Shown one piece after another: positions 43,290-52,506 of a stretch of DNA of 64,000 bases (positions are counted from its first letter, which is position 1; each line of letters opens with the position of its first letter). This stretch comes from Thalassotalea crassostreae (lineage in GTDB: Bacteria > Pseudomonadota > Gammaproteobacteria > Enterobacterales > Alteromonadaceae), in contig NZ_CP017689.1 in NCBI RefSeq assembly GCF_001831495.1, positions 2,294,001 through 2,358,000 on the forward strand, given 5' to 3'. A program made the position numbers and the translations under genes. The notes beneath the pieces were generated by a model. It searched no databases. It saw only the letters and a list, made by a program, of their open reading frames with translations, and was not told the DNA's origin.

Positions 43290-46200
43290 CTAAAAATGAT
43301 GATTTAAGCTGATGTACATTTCACGACCTAGCGCCGAACCCGAGTAGCTATAAACGCTATACCAAGGCCAATCTGTCGCGGCAAAGGTGTCATCTTTAGG
43401 AGCTTTGCTATCAAATACATTCTTCACCGTTAATGCCACGCTCGTATCTCCGTCATTCATTAAATAGCTAAAATTTAAATTCGCAGTAATGTACGCATCG
43501 AGACGTTTTTCTGAGCGCTTTGCTTCACCAACCACTCTTGCATCTTCACCTTGGTAATAACCTTCAGTAACAATGAACTCTCTTTCGCCATTGCCAATAT
43601 CGTTTATTTCGTAAACTAATGGGTCACCGTATTTATCGAAGTAAATGGTTTGGCCATTTTGGTCTTTTTGCGCTTGAATACGATGTGGAGCCAATGGACT
43701 CATATAATGTCCAGATAGCGTGGTTGAAAAGTTTTCGTAAGAATAACTAATCGCTGCAGTGATCACTTCATCAGGTTGTCTATTTGCGATACTGCCGCTA
43801 AATTCGTTAGCTGGCTGATCATCATTTGCCAGAGCATCGTATTCTGAAGAAACAATTTTTGTCAGTGCTGAACTTAAGCTAACCTGTCCCCAAGAATCGA
43901 GATCATATAAATAACTCGCTTTAAGGTCATAGCCAGTTGTTCTATAGGATGCTAAGTTAAATGAAGAGGTGTTGACGGCAAGAAGGTCGCCGCCTGAAAA
44001 CTCGTCATTTTCATCTACATCAGTATCTCGAATAACTAAGCCAACACGCTCGTCTGTGCCACTGATCACATCACAACCAAACGTTGGAGCACTTTCAGCC
44101 GTGCCATACAAACAATGGAAGTCCTCAATCAAAATTGAACTGACATCGCCTTGTCGAACCTGATTTCGAATTTCTACATCGTAGTAGTCAAATGTTAGGG
44201 TAAATTCGCTAATTGGAGAGAAAACAAAGCCTAAGCCAATCGACGTCCCCTCTTCATGTTTTAGCTCTTTTGTTGGCAACTGCTCAACATCAAACTGCGA
44301 ACCTAAACATGCAGAGTAATATGTTTGATTAGTGATAAATTCTTTCGCTGAAATATCATCGGCAAATGATGTCTCATAACAAGATACATAATCAGTACCG
44401 AAGGCAAATCCTTTCGATTTAGTGAATATGGCTTGCATATCTGGTGCTTTGAAAGAGCGCGCGTAACTCGCTCTAAATAACCAATCATCATTTGGTCTAA
44501 ATTCAACACTATAAGATGGAGTGAACGATTCGGCGTTTGCAGCGCTATCACCATCATATTGGTCATAACGTAATGCCACATTTACCGCTAGGTTATCGGT
44601 AATAGGCGCTTTTAATTCGCCGCCTACAGATGAACGAGAACGTTCACCAAAGCCTGAGAAACCACCAATTCCCCACCAACCTTCACCTTCTGGTTTAGTG
44701 GTCAATTCATCTGGGAAGAATTCAAAATCTTCGGTCACGTATTCAAATACTGCAGCGTATTGTATATTTCCGGCAGGTAGTTCAAATACATCGCCACTGA
44801 TTGATGCACTAAAGATGTTCGATGAGGTTTTGTTTTTACTTTCAATAGTGCCGATTAATCGGCGTTGTTCTTCTGCGCTTAATGGTTCATAGATATTATG
44901 AGTTCCTGTACCATCGTACACACGAACGCCTAATTGATCTTTTATATAATTGCCAAAAAACATTTCTTCAGTTTCTTGGTAACGTAAAGCTTTTTGATTT
45001 GAATCGAGCTGATTTTGCGAATTTAGAAAGTACACTTCCCAGTTATGGTCGCCAATGTATCCATTAGCACCAACGGTAACACTAAGTGCACTATCATCTA
45101 AATGCCATGCGGTATCGCCGATTTCTTCTTTCGGTAATATACGACCCATAGTGTACCAATCTGGCATTACTAGATATTGACCGTCTGGACCTTTAACTTT
45201 TAATTGATTGGCACCTGTTTCTAATTCAATGGTGCCGCCATTAACAGCTAAATAACCACTGTCTGTTGTGGTTGAGCTGTTGGTATATAGCACATCAACA
45301 AAACCATTAACGTCGTCCCCTAATTCATAGTTACCGGTTATTAATAACGAGTATTTTTCTGTTTCTGGACGCAACACGGCATTTTTGACATGGTCATAGC
45401 CACAATACTTGCCCCAAGACCCAGCCGTTTGCCCCAACTCAATCGCTTCAGGAAGTTGCTTGCGGTCTTGATAACTGGTCCACGGTAAATTATCACAACC
45501 ATTAACCCCAGGATCGAGATAAGTCGGCTCGCCAGTAGGATTTAACAGGTAATCATAAGCAGCCCAGTTATCAATCAAAACTGCACCACGCGACATCACC
45601 GGATCGCCGTACGGGTAATCAAAAGCAGAATCAATATCATCGATATCCCCACCACTAATAGCATCAGCGTTATGTGCTTCGGCAATAATAGTCACATTAC
45701 CTTTATCAAAATCGATACCGTGGGTAAGTGTAATACGAGCATCATCTTTCTTATGATCTTCACCCGTACCATAAACTAAACTTAAATCCGTTCCCTCAAG
45801 ATCCTTTTTAAGAATAATGTTAATGACACCTGATACCGCATCAGAGCCATAAACAGCCGATGCACCGGTTGTTAATATTTCAATACGGTCAATAGCTGCA
45901 GTTGGAATGCTACCAACACTTACGATAGACGTTGTACCTTGATACGCTGACGGATAACTCGCCAAACGGCGACCATTAACTAAAGTTAATGTGTATTGTG
46001 GACCTAAACCGCGTAAATTTACCGCGTTAGCACCTGGGGTAAAACCATTGGTACCAACTTCTGAGGTATCGACCAATCCGCTATTTTGGGTTAGGTCACC
46101 TAGAGCATCCATTAACGATGTATGCCCTCTTTTAAGCATATCTTCAGAGGTGATAATAGTGACTGGATTTGGACCTTCAAAAGACGACTGTTTGATGCGC

Positions 46201-46373
46201 GATCCGGTAACTTGAAATACCTCTATTTCTTCATCTTGTTGTTCTGACTCAAGTTGAGTGGATTCTACCTCTGCCACTTCTTCAGCAGCTAAGGTTGTAA
46301 ATGGAAAAGCTAATGCAGAAGCAAAAAGAGAATATCGAATACTCTGCGTTAGTAAATTCACTGACACTTTCAT
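43290..46373 (-). CDS. TonB-dependent receptor (CirA/BtuB-like plug, no N-terminal Ig domain)
   Basis: 1027 residues. A signal peptide (ALAFPFTTLAAEE) is followed by an acidic linker, a plug domain (VFQVTGSRIK, NPVTIITSEDM, NAVNLRGLGPQYTLTLVNGR, and GASAVYGSDAVSGVINIILK) and a 22-strand-type barrel ending MYISLNHHF with terminal Phe. The GSRIK and YGSDAVSGVINI signatures place it with the large Alteromonadales/Xanthomonadales receptors for peptides, sugars or other complex nutrients. It is followed by the giant S8 protease on the same strand, so import of protease products is a reasonable inference. A CGTGAA-N4-TGTTAA box lies 105 bp upstream. Confidence 0.92.
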   Translation of the reverse strand: MKVSVNLLTQSIRYSLFASALAFPFTTLAAEEVAEVESTQLESEQQDEEIEVFQVTGSRIKQSSFEGPNPVTIITSEDMLKRGHTSLMDALGDLTQNSGLVDTSEVGTNGFTPGANAVNLRGLGPQYTLTLVNGRRLASYPSAYQGTTSIVSVGSIPTAAIDRIEILTTGASAVYGSDAVSGVINIILKKDLEGTDLSLVYGTGEDHKKDDARITLTHGIDFDKGNVTIIAEAHNADAISGGDIDDIDSAFDYPYGDPVMSRGAVLIDNWAAYDYLLNPTGEPTYLDPGVNGCDNLPWTSYQDRKQLPEAIELGQTAGSWGKYCGYDHVKNAVLRPETEKYSLLITGNYELGDDVNGFVDVLYTNSSTTTDSGYLAVNGGTIELETGANQLKVKGPDGQYLVMPDWYTMGRILPKEEIGDTAWHLDDSALSVTVGANGYIGDHNWEVYFLNSQNQLDSNQKALRYQETEEMFFGNYIKDQLGVRVYDGTGTHNIYEPLSAEEQRRLIGTIESKNKTSSNIFSASISGDVFELPAGNIQYAAVFEYVTEDFEFFPDELTTKPEGEGWWGIGGFSGFGERSRSSVGGELKAPITDNLAVNVALRYDQYDGDSAANAESFTPSYSVEFRPNDDWLFRASYARSFKAPDMQAIFTKSKGFAFGTDYVSCYETSFADDISAKEFITNQTYYSACLGSQFDVEQLPTKELKHEEGTSIGLGFVFSPISEFTLTFDYYDVEIRNQVRQGDVSSILIEDFHCLYGTAESAPTFGCDVISGTDERVGLVIRDTDVDENDEFSGGDLLAVNTSSFNLASYRTTGYDLKASYLYDLDSWGQVSLSSALTKIVSSEYDALANDDQPANEFSGSIANRQPDEVITAAISYSYENFSTTLSGHYMSPLAPHRIQAQKDQNGQTIYFDKYGDPLVYEINDIGNGEREFIVTEGYYQGEDARVVGEAKRSEKRLDAYITANLNFSYLMNDGDTSVALTVKNVFDSKAPKDDTFAATDWPWYSVYSYSGSALGREMYISLNHHF

Positions 46374-46478
46374 GGTTATTACCTGAATTATTTATTATTA
46401 AATTTTCCGATAAAGCCCGAGATCATTCACCGGAAATAAATTGGCGATTTTTTATATCACGACGATGGCTTTGCTAGA

Positions 46479-46494
46479 CGTGAAAAAGTGTTAA
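46479..46494 (+). promoter_or_regulatory. CGTGAA-N4-TGTTAA box upstream of the TonB receptor gene
   Basis: CGTGAAAAAGTGTTAA, a degenerate member of the TGTWAA-N4-TGTTAA set, 105 bp upstream of the receptor start and in the same relative orientation as the other boxes. Confidence 0.4.
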
Positions 46495-46587
46495 TTAGGC
46501 GGCGTAAAAGGAGTGAAATTTAAAGAATTGCAATTAAAGTCATAGGATTGCAAAAATTGCAGTGTTTATAAAGAAAGTGAGAAACCA

Positions 46588-46682
46588 AAACAGGGGTCAG
46601 AGTCAGGTTTTTATGCGTTGGCAATAAACCTGACTCTGACCCCTGTTTTATGTTTTAATAAACCTGACTCTGACCCCTGTTT
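46588..46682. repeat. Three copies of a GGGGTCAGAGTCAGG repeat
   Basis: A 23-bp sequence with core CAGGGGTCAGAGTCAGG occurs at 46588-46610, inverted at 46626-46648, and again in the inverted sense at 46660-46682. The first two copies form a long hairpin and could also end transcription of the operon ending at 46712. This repeat is different from the TTACAGTGGGTGGC family. Confidence 0.9.
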
Positions 46683-46711
46683 TAGAATTTTGATTCACTC
46701 TATGGTGAAGA

Positions 46712-47149
46712 TTATTTCGGTAAAATCACTTTAACTTGGGCTGTTGCACTTATTTTACCGGCGTTATCTACCCAAACATCCAAGATTACGGTATCTTCAT
46801 CGACAACAACCTCGCTGACTTTGCCATGAAACGTTAACGAGTCGCCACTGCAATTGAAACTTAACATACGTAACGGGCCAATTTTGCGGATAAAGGTTTT
46901 TAAACCGCCCCATTCACGAACTAAACGTTCAATCATGCCATACAAGAAAAATGTATTAGCGTAAGCATCCTTTGCGCCTGTCGCTTTCGCCATACCAGCA
47001 TCGTGATGAATCAAAGATAAATCTCTGTTTGCTGCGGCTTCCATCACTAAGCGCTGCAAAGTAATATCAATATGAATTGCTGTCAATTCATCATCAACGG
47101 CAACATCACTCATTGTTTTTTGCAGAGTCCAATCGATTACATCAGTCAT
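46712..47149 (-). CDS. MaoC-type hot-dog enoyl-CoA hydratase subunit
   Basis: 145 residues, a single hot-dog fold. NRDLSLIHHDAGMAKATG resembles the hydratase-2 motif (Asp...His, with the downstream Ala/Gly loop) of MaoC proteins, so this is the likely catalytic subunit. Its ATG overlaps the stop codon of the upstream hot-dog gene (TAATG), typical of subunits made in fixed ratio. In steroid-degrading bacteria two different MaoC-like proteins (ChsH1 and the N-terminal part of ChsH2) form a heteromeric hydratase acting on acyl-CoA side chains. The gene order here matches that arrangement. The substrate here is inferred only. Confidence 0.8.
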   Translation of the reverse strand: MTDVIDWTLQKTMSDVAVDDELTAIHIDITLQRLVMEAAANRDLSLIHHDAGMAKATGAKDAYANTFFLYGMIERLVREWGGLKTFIRKIGPLRMLSFNCSGDSLTFHGKVSEVVVDEDTVILDVWVDNAGKISATAQVKVILPK

Positions 47150-47724
47150 TAGCTATGCTCCTTTTCCTTGTCCACCTCTGGTGGATTAAAACGGAAAATA
47201 TCCAAAATACCAATTGCGACTATTTCATCATTTTGATTTCGATAGGTATCTTTTTGTTTAAAAAAAGCCCCCTTACCTACACGCAACTCTTTTTCAACCA
47301 ATGATATTAACTCATGGGTAATGGTGATTTCGTCGCCATGGTACATAGGCTTAAAAAACTCCATTTCCATTGATGTTGCAAAACTTAATGAAAACGGCGC
47401 AGGTACGTCAAAAATAACCGGAATTGGAATTTGAATCGGCTCATCACCATGCTCGAAACGTTTATCTCCAGCGTGCCAATGTGATGGCTGTCCATAAGTC
47501 ATCGCCATGGTACTTGGGGCAATTTTCCCTTCTAAACCAGCATCAATAGCCGCTTGTTCGTCATCAAATAACGGGCAGGCAAACTCTTTTGGCTCTAACC
47601 AGCGACGCACACTACTTGCATCCACCGCGTCAGCGCCTTTGGAAACGCCAACAACCTTACCAACATAAGATTGTGCTTGTTGCCAAGTGCCCTGTTTACC
47701 CCAGCTAGGTTTATCGCTCGCCAT
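47149..47724 (-). CDS. MaoC N-terminal (FAS1-like) dehydratase-domain protein
   Basis: 191 residues. VGKVVGVSKGADAVDASSVRRWLE at the N-terminus (quoted in part here) and the AMTYGQPSHWHAGD, FFKPMYHGDEITI and GKGAFFKQKDTYRNQ segments are typical of the MaoC_dehydrat_N/FAS1-like hot-dog fold. There is no hydratase-2 Asp-His motif, so it probably serves as the substrate-binding partner of the 145-residue hydratase. It starts 2 bp after the DUF35 gene and overlaps the next gene. In actinobacterial ChsH2 this domain is fused to a DUF35 domain; here the two are separate, adjacent genes. Confidence 0.78.
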   Translation of the reverse strand: MASDKPSWGKQGTWQQAQSYVGKVVGVSKGADAVDASSVRRWLEPKEFACPLFDDEQAAIDAGLEGKIAPSTMAMTYGQPSHWHAGDKRFEHGDEPIQIPIPVIFDVPAPFSLSFATSMEMEFFKPMYHGDEITITHELISLVEKELRVGKGAFFKQKDTYRNQNDEIVAIGILDIFRFNPPEVDKEKEHS

Positions 47725-47726
47725 GT

Positions 47727-48143
47727 TTATGACTTAATTAATTGGAACAAAGGTAATTTAAAATCGCCATTTGCTTTAACAAAGTCGACTTCGACGCGAT
47801 CGCCGATCTTAGCGGTTTCAGCGCCTTCACCAATTATATTACTCGCCATACGAACGCCGCCCTCATCTAACTCAATATAGGCGACATGAATTGGTAACTC
47901 TTTAGTAAACTCTGACGTTGTACCTAAATACGTTGTAGTAATCGAGTATATTGTTCCAGTGCCTTTAGCCTCTATCCAGCTTATGTCTTTCGACCAACAT
48001 TCAGGACATAGGCGACGCGGATAAAAAATATTAGTATCACAACTATTACAGTGTTGAATTAATAGTTTATCTTCTTGAACAGCATCCCAAAACGGTTTAC
48101 TTTCTGGTGATACTTCCGGAAGTGGTCTTTTCATCTCAGTCAT
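47727..48143 (-). CDS. DUF35 / OB-fold protein with zinc ribbon
   Basis: 138 residues. A rubredoxin-like zinc ribbon with Cys32, Cys35, Cys46 and Cys49 (HCNSC, LCPEC) is followed by an OB fold (SWIEAKGTGTIYSITTTY and GDRVEVDFVK). DUF35 proteins bind thiolase-like partners and acyl-CoA. In the steroid aldolase Ltp2 the DUF35 domain of ChsH2 is needed for activity. It sits 3 bp from the thiolase-like gene upstream and 2 bp from the MaoC-like gene downstream, strongly supporting one complex. Confidence 0.88.
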   Translation of the reverse strand: MTEMKRPLPEVSPESKPFWDAVQEDKLLIQHCNSCDTNIFYPRRLCPECWSKDISWIEAKGTGTIYSITTTYLGTTSEFTKELPIHVAYIELDEGGVRMASNIIGEGAETAKIGDRVEVDFVKANGDFKLPLFQLIKS

Positions 48144-48146
48144 TGC

Positions 48147-49313
48147 TTAGTTCCCCCAAATTGTTGCTAATGTGTTCATGCCAGAGCCACCAGAGGTAAC
48201 CATCATTACTTTTTCGGCACCTTCAACTTGGTTAGCACCTGCTTCACCACGTAATTGACGAGCTACTTGACAATAAAATGCCATTGAAACACCTGAGCCG
48301 GTATGTCCGCGACCGGTTGCATCACCCATTGTTGTACAAGGTGTTTTACCACCTAACTTCGTATGACCTGCTGCATGATAGCGCGCACCTTCGCCAGGTT
48401 CGCAGATGCCGTTAGCTTCTAAATAACTTGCTTGCGTAAATGGATAGGCTCCATAAATTTCATGAATATCAATATCGTCTACAGTTAAGTTCGCTTGTGC
48501 TAATGCTTCACCACATGACTTGCGGTAACCTTCTCGCCAGAATATATCTTCACGAATTACCGGTGTGCCACCTAAGAAGTCGCTACCATGGCCTAGCTTC
48601 CAAACAGGCTTCGCACAATGTTTCTTCGCATACTCTTCTGAGGCAATGACTAAACAACCGCCACCATCGGCAAGCATATTACATTCAACTGACTTTAACG
48701 GCGTTGAAATCATACGAGCATTCATAACGTCTTCAGTAGATTTGCCTTTATTAAAGAATAATGACAATGGATCACGAGATGCCCAATCACGAAGAGCATG
48801 GGTAATTGATGCCATATCTTCTTCAGTAGAATTAGTTTCATGCATGTAGCGTTCAGTAATTAGTGCCATCGCGCCATTAAACGTCATACCAAATGGAAAC
48901 TCCCATTCTTGATGCATTGGCGCTTTCGCGAAAAAGGTAATTAAGTCTTCTGGCGCAATATCAGATTGCACGGTAATGTGTGGAACAAGTACAACCTCAG
49001 CCATACCTGACGTGATCCACTGCTCTGCCATACGCACACAGTTGGTGGTCGAAGCGCCACCAGCATTACAGATTACGTTATCTTTTACATTTTTTAAGCC
49101 AAAGTGCTCAGGAATAAGTCCAAACGCTGTTTGTGAAATAAGATCAGGTTGAGCTTGCGGTGCTACGTTAACGACGCCTTGTATATCGTCTTTGCTAATA
49201 CCAGCATTTCTAATTGCTCCGGTAACCACTTCTTCCATAATATCCCAGCGAGTTCGCTCGGGATTAATTTGTGTCGGCACCTCGTGGTACCCAATAATTG
49301 CTATTTTAGCCAT
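48147..49313 (-). CDS. Thiolase-like (SCP-x/Ltp2-type) aldolase or lipid-transfer protein
   Basis: The start chosen is the ATG at 49313 (MAKIAIIGYHEVPTQ), which begins at the conserved N-terminal strand; upstream in-frame codons look non-coding. 388 residues. The thiolase fold is clear: CNAGGASTTNCVRMAEQW (nucleophile-region helix), DIDIHEIYGAYPFTQAS (position of NEAFA), GRGHTGSGVSMA (GHP-like His loop) and SGGSGMNT where biosynthetic thiolases have CxGGG. The second catalytic Cys is therefore replaced, which fits Ltp2-type retro-aldolases or lipid-transfer proteins rather than true thiolases. First gene of a four-gene operon with DUF35 and two MaoC proteins, divergent from scoAB. Confidence 0.8.
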   Translation of the reverse strand: MAKIAIIGYHEVPTQINPERTRWDIMEEVVTGAIRNAGISKDDIQGVVNVAPQAQPDLISQTAFGLIPEHFGLKNVKDNVICNAGGASTTNCVRMAEQWITSGMAEVVLVPHITVQSDIAPEDLITFFAKAPMHQEWEFPFGMTFNGAMALITERYMHETNSTEEDMASITHALRDWASRDPLSLFFNKGKSTEDVMNARMISTPLKSVECNMLADGGGCLVIASEEYAKKHCAKPVWKLGHGSDFLGGTPVIREDIFWREGYRKSCGEALAQANLTVDDIDIHEIYGAYPFTQASYLEANGICEPGEGARYHAAGHTKLGGKTPCTTMGDATGRGHTGSGVSMAFYCQVARQLRGEAGANQVEGAEKVMMVTSGGSGMNTLATIWGN

Positions 49314-49765
49314 GATAGTTCTCGTTCTTAGTAAATTAGTCATTAACTAAATCTTCATTGTTAAAGGTGGCAATCCTTTAACAACAAAAACCATTAATGA
49401 GTCAAACTCAATAAACATTAACATCATATTTATTGGTTATCAAGAATAGTGACCGTCAAAAGGAAAATTTTAGTTGAGGGAAACTTATTTGCATAAAATG
49501 AAAAGTTATACAATGCTTAAAGGCGTCAAATAGTGGCTATTAAACGACTAAGCAATAGCGAAATAGAGCAACAAAAACCGTAGTTTTAGTGACCGTCGTT
49601 AAAGTGTTCAACAATATTTCCGCTTGCGACTAAGCAATTTTTCTTATCAGATTGAGTTAAACTCAGTTTTTGGTAAAGTAGCTGGCAATTAAAAGTTAGT
49701 GCAATAACTTTAATACGATTAAAAGGTTGCATTATCGATATGAAACGCAAAACTAGGGAGCTGAA
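49314..49765. promoter_or_regulatory. Divergent promoter region of the CoA-metabolism block
   Basis: 450 bp between the aldolase/MaoC operon and scoA. It contains TAGTGACCGTC twice in the same orientation (49447-49457 and 49587-49597); the first extends to the near-palindrome TGACcGTCA. These are candidate operators for a fatty-acid or CoA-responsive regulator that is not encoded in this window. No gene was seen. Confidence 0.5.
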
Positions 49766-50464
49766 ATGGCTGGTTTTAACAAAGTAGTAAACTCATACGA
49801 AGAAGCAATGGCAGGTTTAGAAGATAACATGACCGTTATTGCTGGTGGTTTTGGTTTGTGTGGTATTCCAGAAAATCTTATAAAAGAAATCAAACGCAAA
49901 GGAACAACCGGCCTAACCGTTGTATCAAATAATTGTGGCACTCATGACCAAGGTCTTGGTCAATTACTGATTGATAAGCAAATAAAAAAGATGGTCGCTT
50001 CTTACGTAGGTGAGAATGATATTTTCGAAGCGCAAATGATGAGTGGTGAACTTGAAGTTGAATTAACTCCGCAAGGCACATTGGCTGAAAAAATGCGTGC
50101 TGGCGGTGCTGGTATTCCTGCATTCTTTACAGCAACTGGTGTAGGTACTCCGGTTGCAGAAGGTAAAGAAGAGCGCACCATTAACGGCCGTGATTACATC
50201 TTAGAAGAGTCTATTACTGGCGAGTTCGCCATCGTTAAAGCATGGAAAGCAGACACCTTTGGTAACTTGATTTTCCGAAAAACCGCTAGAAACTTCAACC
50301 CTCTAGCAGCAACAGCTGGAAAAATTACCGTTGTTGAAGTCGAAGAAATAGTAGAGCCAGGTGAGTTAGACCCGGATCATATCCATGTACCAGGTATTTA
50401 CGTAAACCGCCTTATCAAGGGTACTTTTGAAAAAGTTATCGAACAACGCACTGTGCGTTCATAA
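49766..50464 (+). CDS. scoA: Succinyl-CoA:3-ketoacid CoA-transferase subunit A
   Basis: 232 residues. The start ATG has GGGAG 8 bp upstream. The glycine-rich loop [32 protein letters not shown], and [16 protein letters not shown] are class I CoA-transferase alpha-subunit signatures; length is normal. With ScoB it moves CoA from succinyl-CoA to acetoacetate, feeding the thiolase encoded two genes further. ScoA-ScoB spacing is 14 bp. Distinction from other 3-oxoacid CoA-transferases (for example 3-oxoadipate) cannot be made by eye, but the neighbouring acetyl-CoA acetyltransferase favours acetoacetate use. Confidence 0.92.
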   Translation: MAGFNKVVNSYEEAMAGLEDNMTVIAGGFGLCGIPENLIKEIKRKGTTGLTVVSNNCGTHDQGLGQLLIDKQIKKMVASYVGENDIFEAQMMSGELEVELTPQGTLAEKMRAGGAGIPAFFTATGVGTPVAEGKEERTINGRDYILEESITGEFAIVKAWKADTFGNLIFRKTARNFNPLAATAGKITVVEVEEIVEPGELDPDHIHVPGIYVNRLIKGTFEKVIEQRTVRS

Positions 50465-50478
50465 TTGGAGAAATAATC

Positions 50479-51135
50479 ATGGCTTTATCTCGCGAACAAT
50501 TAGCACAACGAGTTGCTCAAGAACTTCAAGACGGATACTACGTTAATCTAGGAATTGGTATTCCAACATTAGTAGCAAACTATGTACCTGAAGGTATGGA
50601 AGTTATGCTGCAATCTGAAAATGGCTTACTTGGTATGGGACAATTCCCAACTGAAGAAGAAGTAGACGCCGACTTAATAAACGCAGGAAAACAAACGGTC
50701 ACAATGGCAACAGGTGCATCTTTATTTGACAGTGCTGAATCATTTGCCATGATCCGAGGTGGTCATGTAGACCTTACCGTTTTGGGTGCATTTGAAGTGG
50801 ATGTAAACGGCAATATTGCCTCTTATATGATCCCAGGCAAGTTGATCAAAGGTATGGGTGGTGCAATGGATTTAGTTGCCGGCGCTGACAACATTATCGT
50901 TACCATGACGCATGCTTCTAAGCATGGCGTATCAAAGCTTTTGAGTAACTGTACTCTGCCATTAACTGGCCGTGGTTGTATTAAAAAGGTCTTAACTGAT
51001 TTAGCATTTATTGAAATTAAAGATGGTAAATTCCACTTACTTGAGCGCGCACCAGGCGTGACTGTTGAAGATATTGTGAATTTAACCGAAGGTGAATTAG
51101 TGGTTCCTGATCACGTGCCGGAAATGCAATTTTAA
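50479..51135 (+). CDS. scoB: Succinyl-CoA:3-ketoacid CoA-transferase subunit B
   Basis: 218 residues, start preceded by GGAG. GYYVNLGIGIPTLVANYVP and the active-site SENGLLGMG (catalytic Glu), followed by GGHVDLTVLGAFEVD and IPGKLIKGMGGAMDLVAGA, are beta-subunit signatures of class I CoA-transferases. It forms a heteromer with the product of the preceding gene. No terminator lies between scoB and the thiolase gene 152 bp downstream, so read-through is possible. Confidence 0.93.
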   Translation: MALSREQLAQRVAQELQDGYYVNLGIGIPTLVANYVPEGMEVMLQSENGLLGMGQFPTEEEVDADLINAGKQTVTMATGASLFDSAESFAMIRGGHVDLTVLGAFEVDVNGNIASYMIPGKLIKGMGGAMDLVAGADNIIVTMTHASKHGVSKLLSNCTLPLTGRGCIKKVLTDLAFIEIKDGKFHLLERAPGVTVEDIVNLTEGELVVPDHVPEMQF

Positions 51136-51287
51136 TTTAACCAGTCAATTTTAATAATTCAAATTGAAAATTAGCACTAAAATAATTAATAAGTGCTAAT
51201 TTTTGCCTGAAATGACACATATAAATTATTAAGCTCGAGTAATATAAAGAGATAATAAATTAAAGCATTGTCCAAATAGGAAATAAA

Positions 51288-52472
51288 ATGAGTAAACGTG
51301 AAGTTGTATTTTTAAGTGGTGTTCGTAGTGCTATCGCTGATTTCGGTGGTTCACTAAAATCTGTTGCACCAACAGACCTTGCAGGTCAAATGGTTGCTGA
51401 AGCGGTAAAACGTTCAGGTGTTGATAGTGCAGACGTAGGTCACTGTGTGATCGGTAACGTTGCTCATTCAGATCGTCGCGATATGTACATGAGTCGCGTT
51501 GCTGCATTAAAAGGCGGATTACCAGAATCTACTCCTGCTTTAACAGTTAACCGTTTATGTGGTTCAGGATTACAATCAGTTATTTCTGCTGCACAGCTAT
51601 TGTTACTTGATGATTGTGATGTTGCCGTTGCTGGTGGCGCAGAATCAATGTCACGTGTCCCTTATTGGTCACCATCAACTCGTTTTGGTACAAAAATGGG
51701 CGATGCTCAATTAGTTGATCCTATGGTTGGTGCCCTTACCTGTCCTATCGGTAATACTCATATGGGTATCACCGCAGAAAACGTTGCTGAGCAATGGAAT
51801 ATTTCACGTGAAGATCAAGATGAAGCCGCTGCTGAATCTCATCGCCGCGCACAAAAAGCAACGGAAGAAAATCGCTTTGATTCGCAAATTGTTCCCGTTG
51901 AATTAAAAACACGCAAAGGTGTGGTTGAATATACTACTGACGAGCACGTACGTTTTGATTGTGTTGCTGCTGATATGGCTAAACTTCGCCCGGTATTTAA
52001 GAAAGACGGTACAGTAACTGCTGGTAACGCTTCTGGTATCAATGATGCGGCGGCGGCATTAGTTATGGCCGATAGCGAATTTGCTGCAGCTAAAGGGTTA
52101 AAGCCGTTAGCAAAACTTGTTGGTTATTCATTTGCAGGTGTTGCTCCAGAGGTTATGGGTATCGGTCCTGTTCCGGCGGTAAACAAGTTATTAGAAAAAA
52201 CTGGTATCAGTAAAGACGATATCGACGTTTGGGAAATAAACGAAGCGTTTGCTGCCCAGGCTCTTGCAGTATGTCGCGATTTAGAGCTTGATATGGATAA
52301 AGTTAATCCAAATGGCTCTGGTATTTCTTTAGGCCACCCTATCGGTGCTACAGGCTCATTAATCACAGTTAAAGCGATTCATGAGTTACAGCGCGTACAA
52401 GGTAGATACGCGGTGATTACTATGTGTATTGGTGGTGGTCAAGGTATCGCTGCACTTATTGAACGCGTATAG
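51288..52472 (+). CDS. Acetyl-CoA C-acetyltransferase (thiolase)
   Basis: 394 residues, full thiolase length. It has the nucleophile Cys in NRLCGSGLQSVISAAQ, the NEAFAAQAL motif, GHPIGATGS with catalytic His, and C-terminal CIGGGQGIA with the acid/base Cys. All catalytic residues are present, unlike the thiolase-like protein encoded at 48147-49313. It cleaves acetoacetyl-CoA (or condenses acetyl-CoA), completing ketone-body use with ScoAB. AtoB, PhaA and BktB cannot be told apart by eye, so no symbol is given. A strong terminator follows. Confidence 0.93.
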   Translation: MSKREVVFLSGVRSAIADFGGSLKSVAPTDLAGQMVAEAVKRSGVDSADVGHCVIGNVAHSDRRDMYMSRVAALKGGLPESTPALTVNRLCGSGLQSVISAAQLLLLDDCDVAVAGGAESMSRVPYWSPSTRFGTKMGDAQLVDPMVGALTCPIGNTHMGITAENVAEQWNISREDQDEAAAESHRRAQKATEENRFDSQIVPVELKTRKGVVEYTTDEHVRFDCVAADMAKLRPVFKKDGTVTAGNASGINDAAAALVMADSEFAAAKGLKPLAKLVGYSFAGVAPEVMGIGPVPAVNKLLEKTGISKDDIDVWEINEAFAAQALAVCRDLELDMDKVNPNGSGISLGHPIGATGSLITVKAIHELQRVQGRYAVITMCIGGGQGIAALIERV

Positions 52473-52506
52473 TTATTTATTTAACGCAGCTTAACAGTAT
52501 TTAAAC

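Larger units (their letters stand above)
46374..46711. other. Intergenic region, receptor promoter and repeat cluster
   Basis: Holds the receptor promoter side with the phased box at 46479 and three copies of a 23-bp GGGGTCAGAGTCAGG repeat at 46588-46682. No gene. Confidence 0.55.

Noticed and set aside
48147..49313. True acetyl-CoA acetyltransferase
   Set aside because: The C-terminal catalytic Cys motif (CxGGG) is replaced by SGGSG and the neighbours are DUF35 and MaoC genes, fitting an Ltp2-type protein instead.
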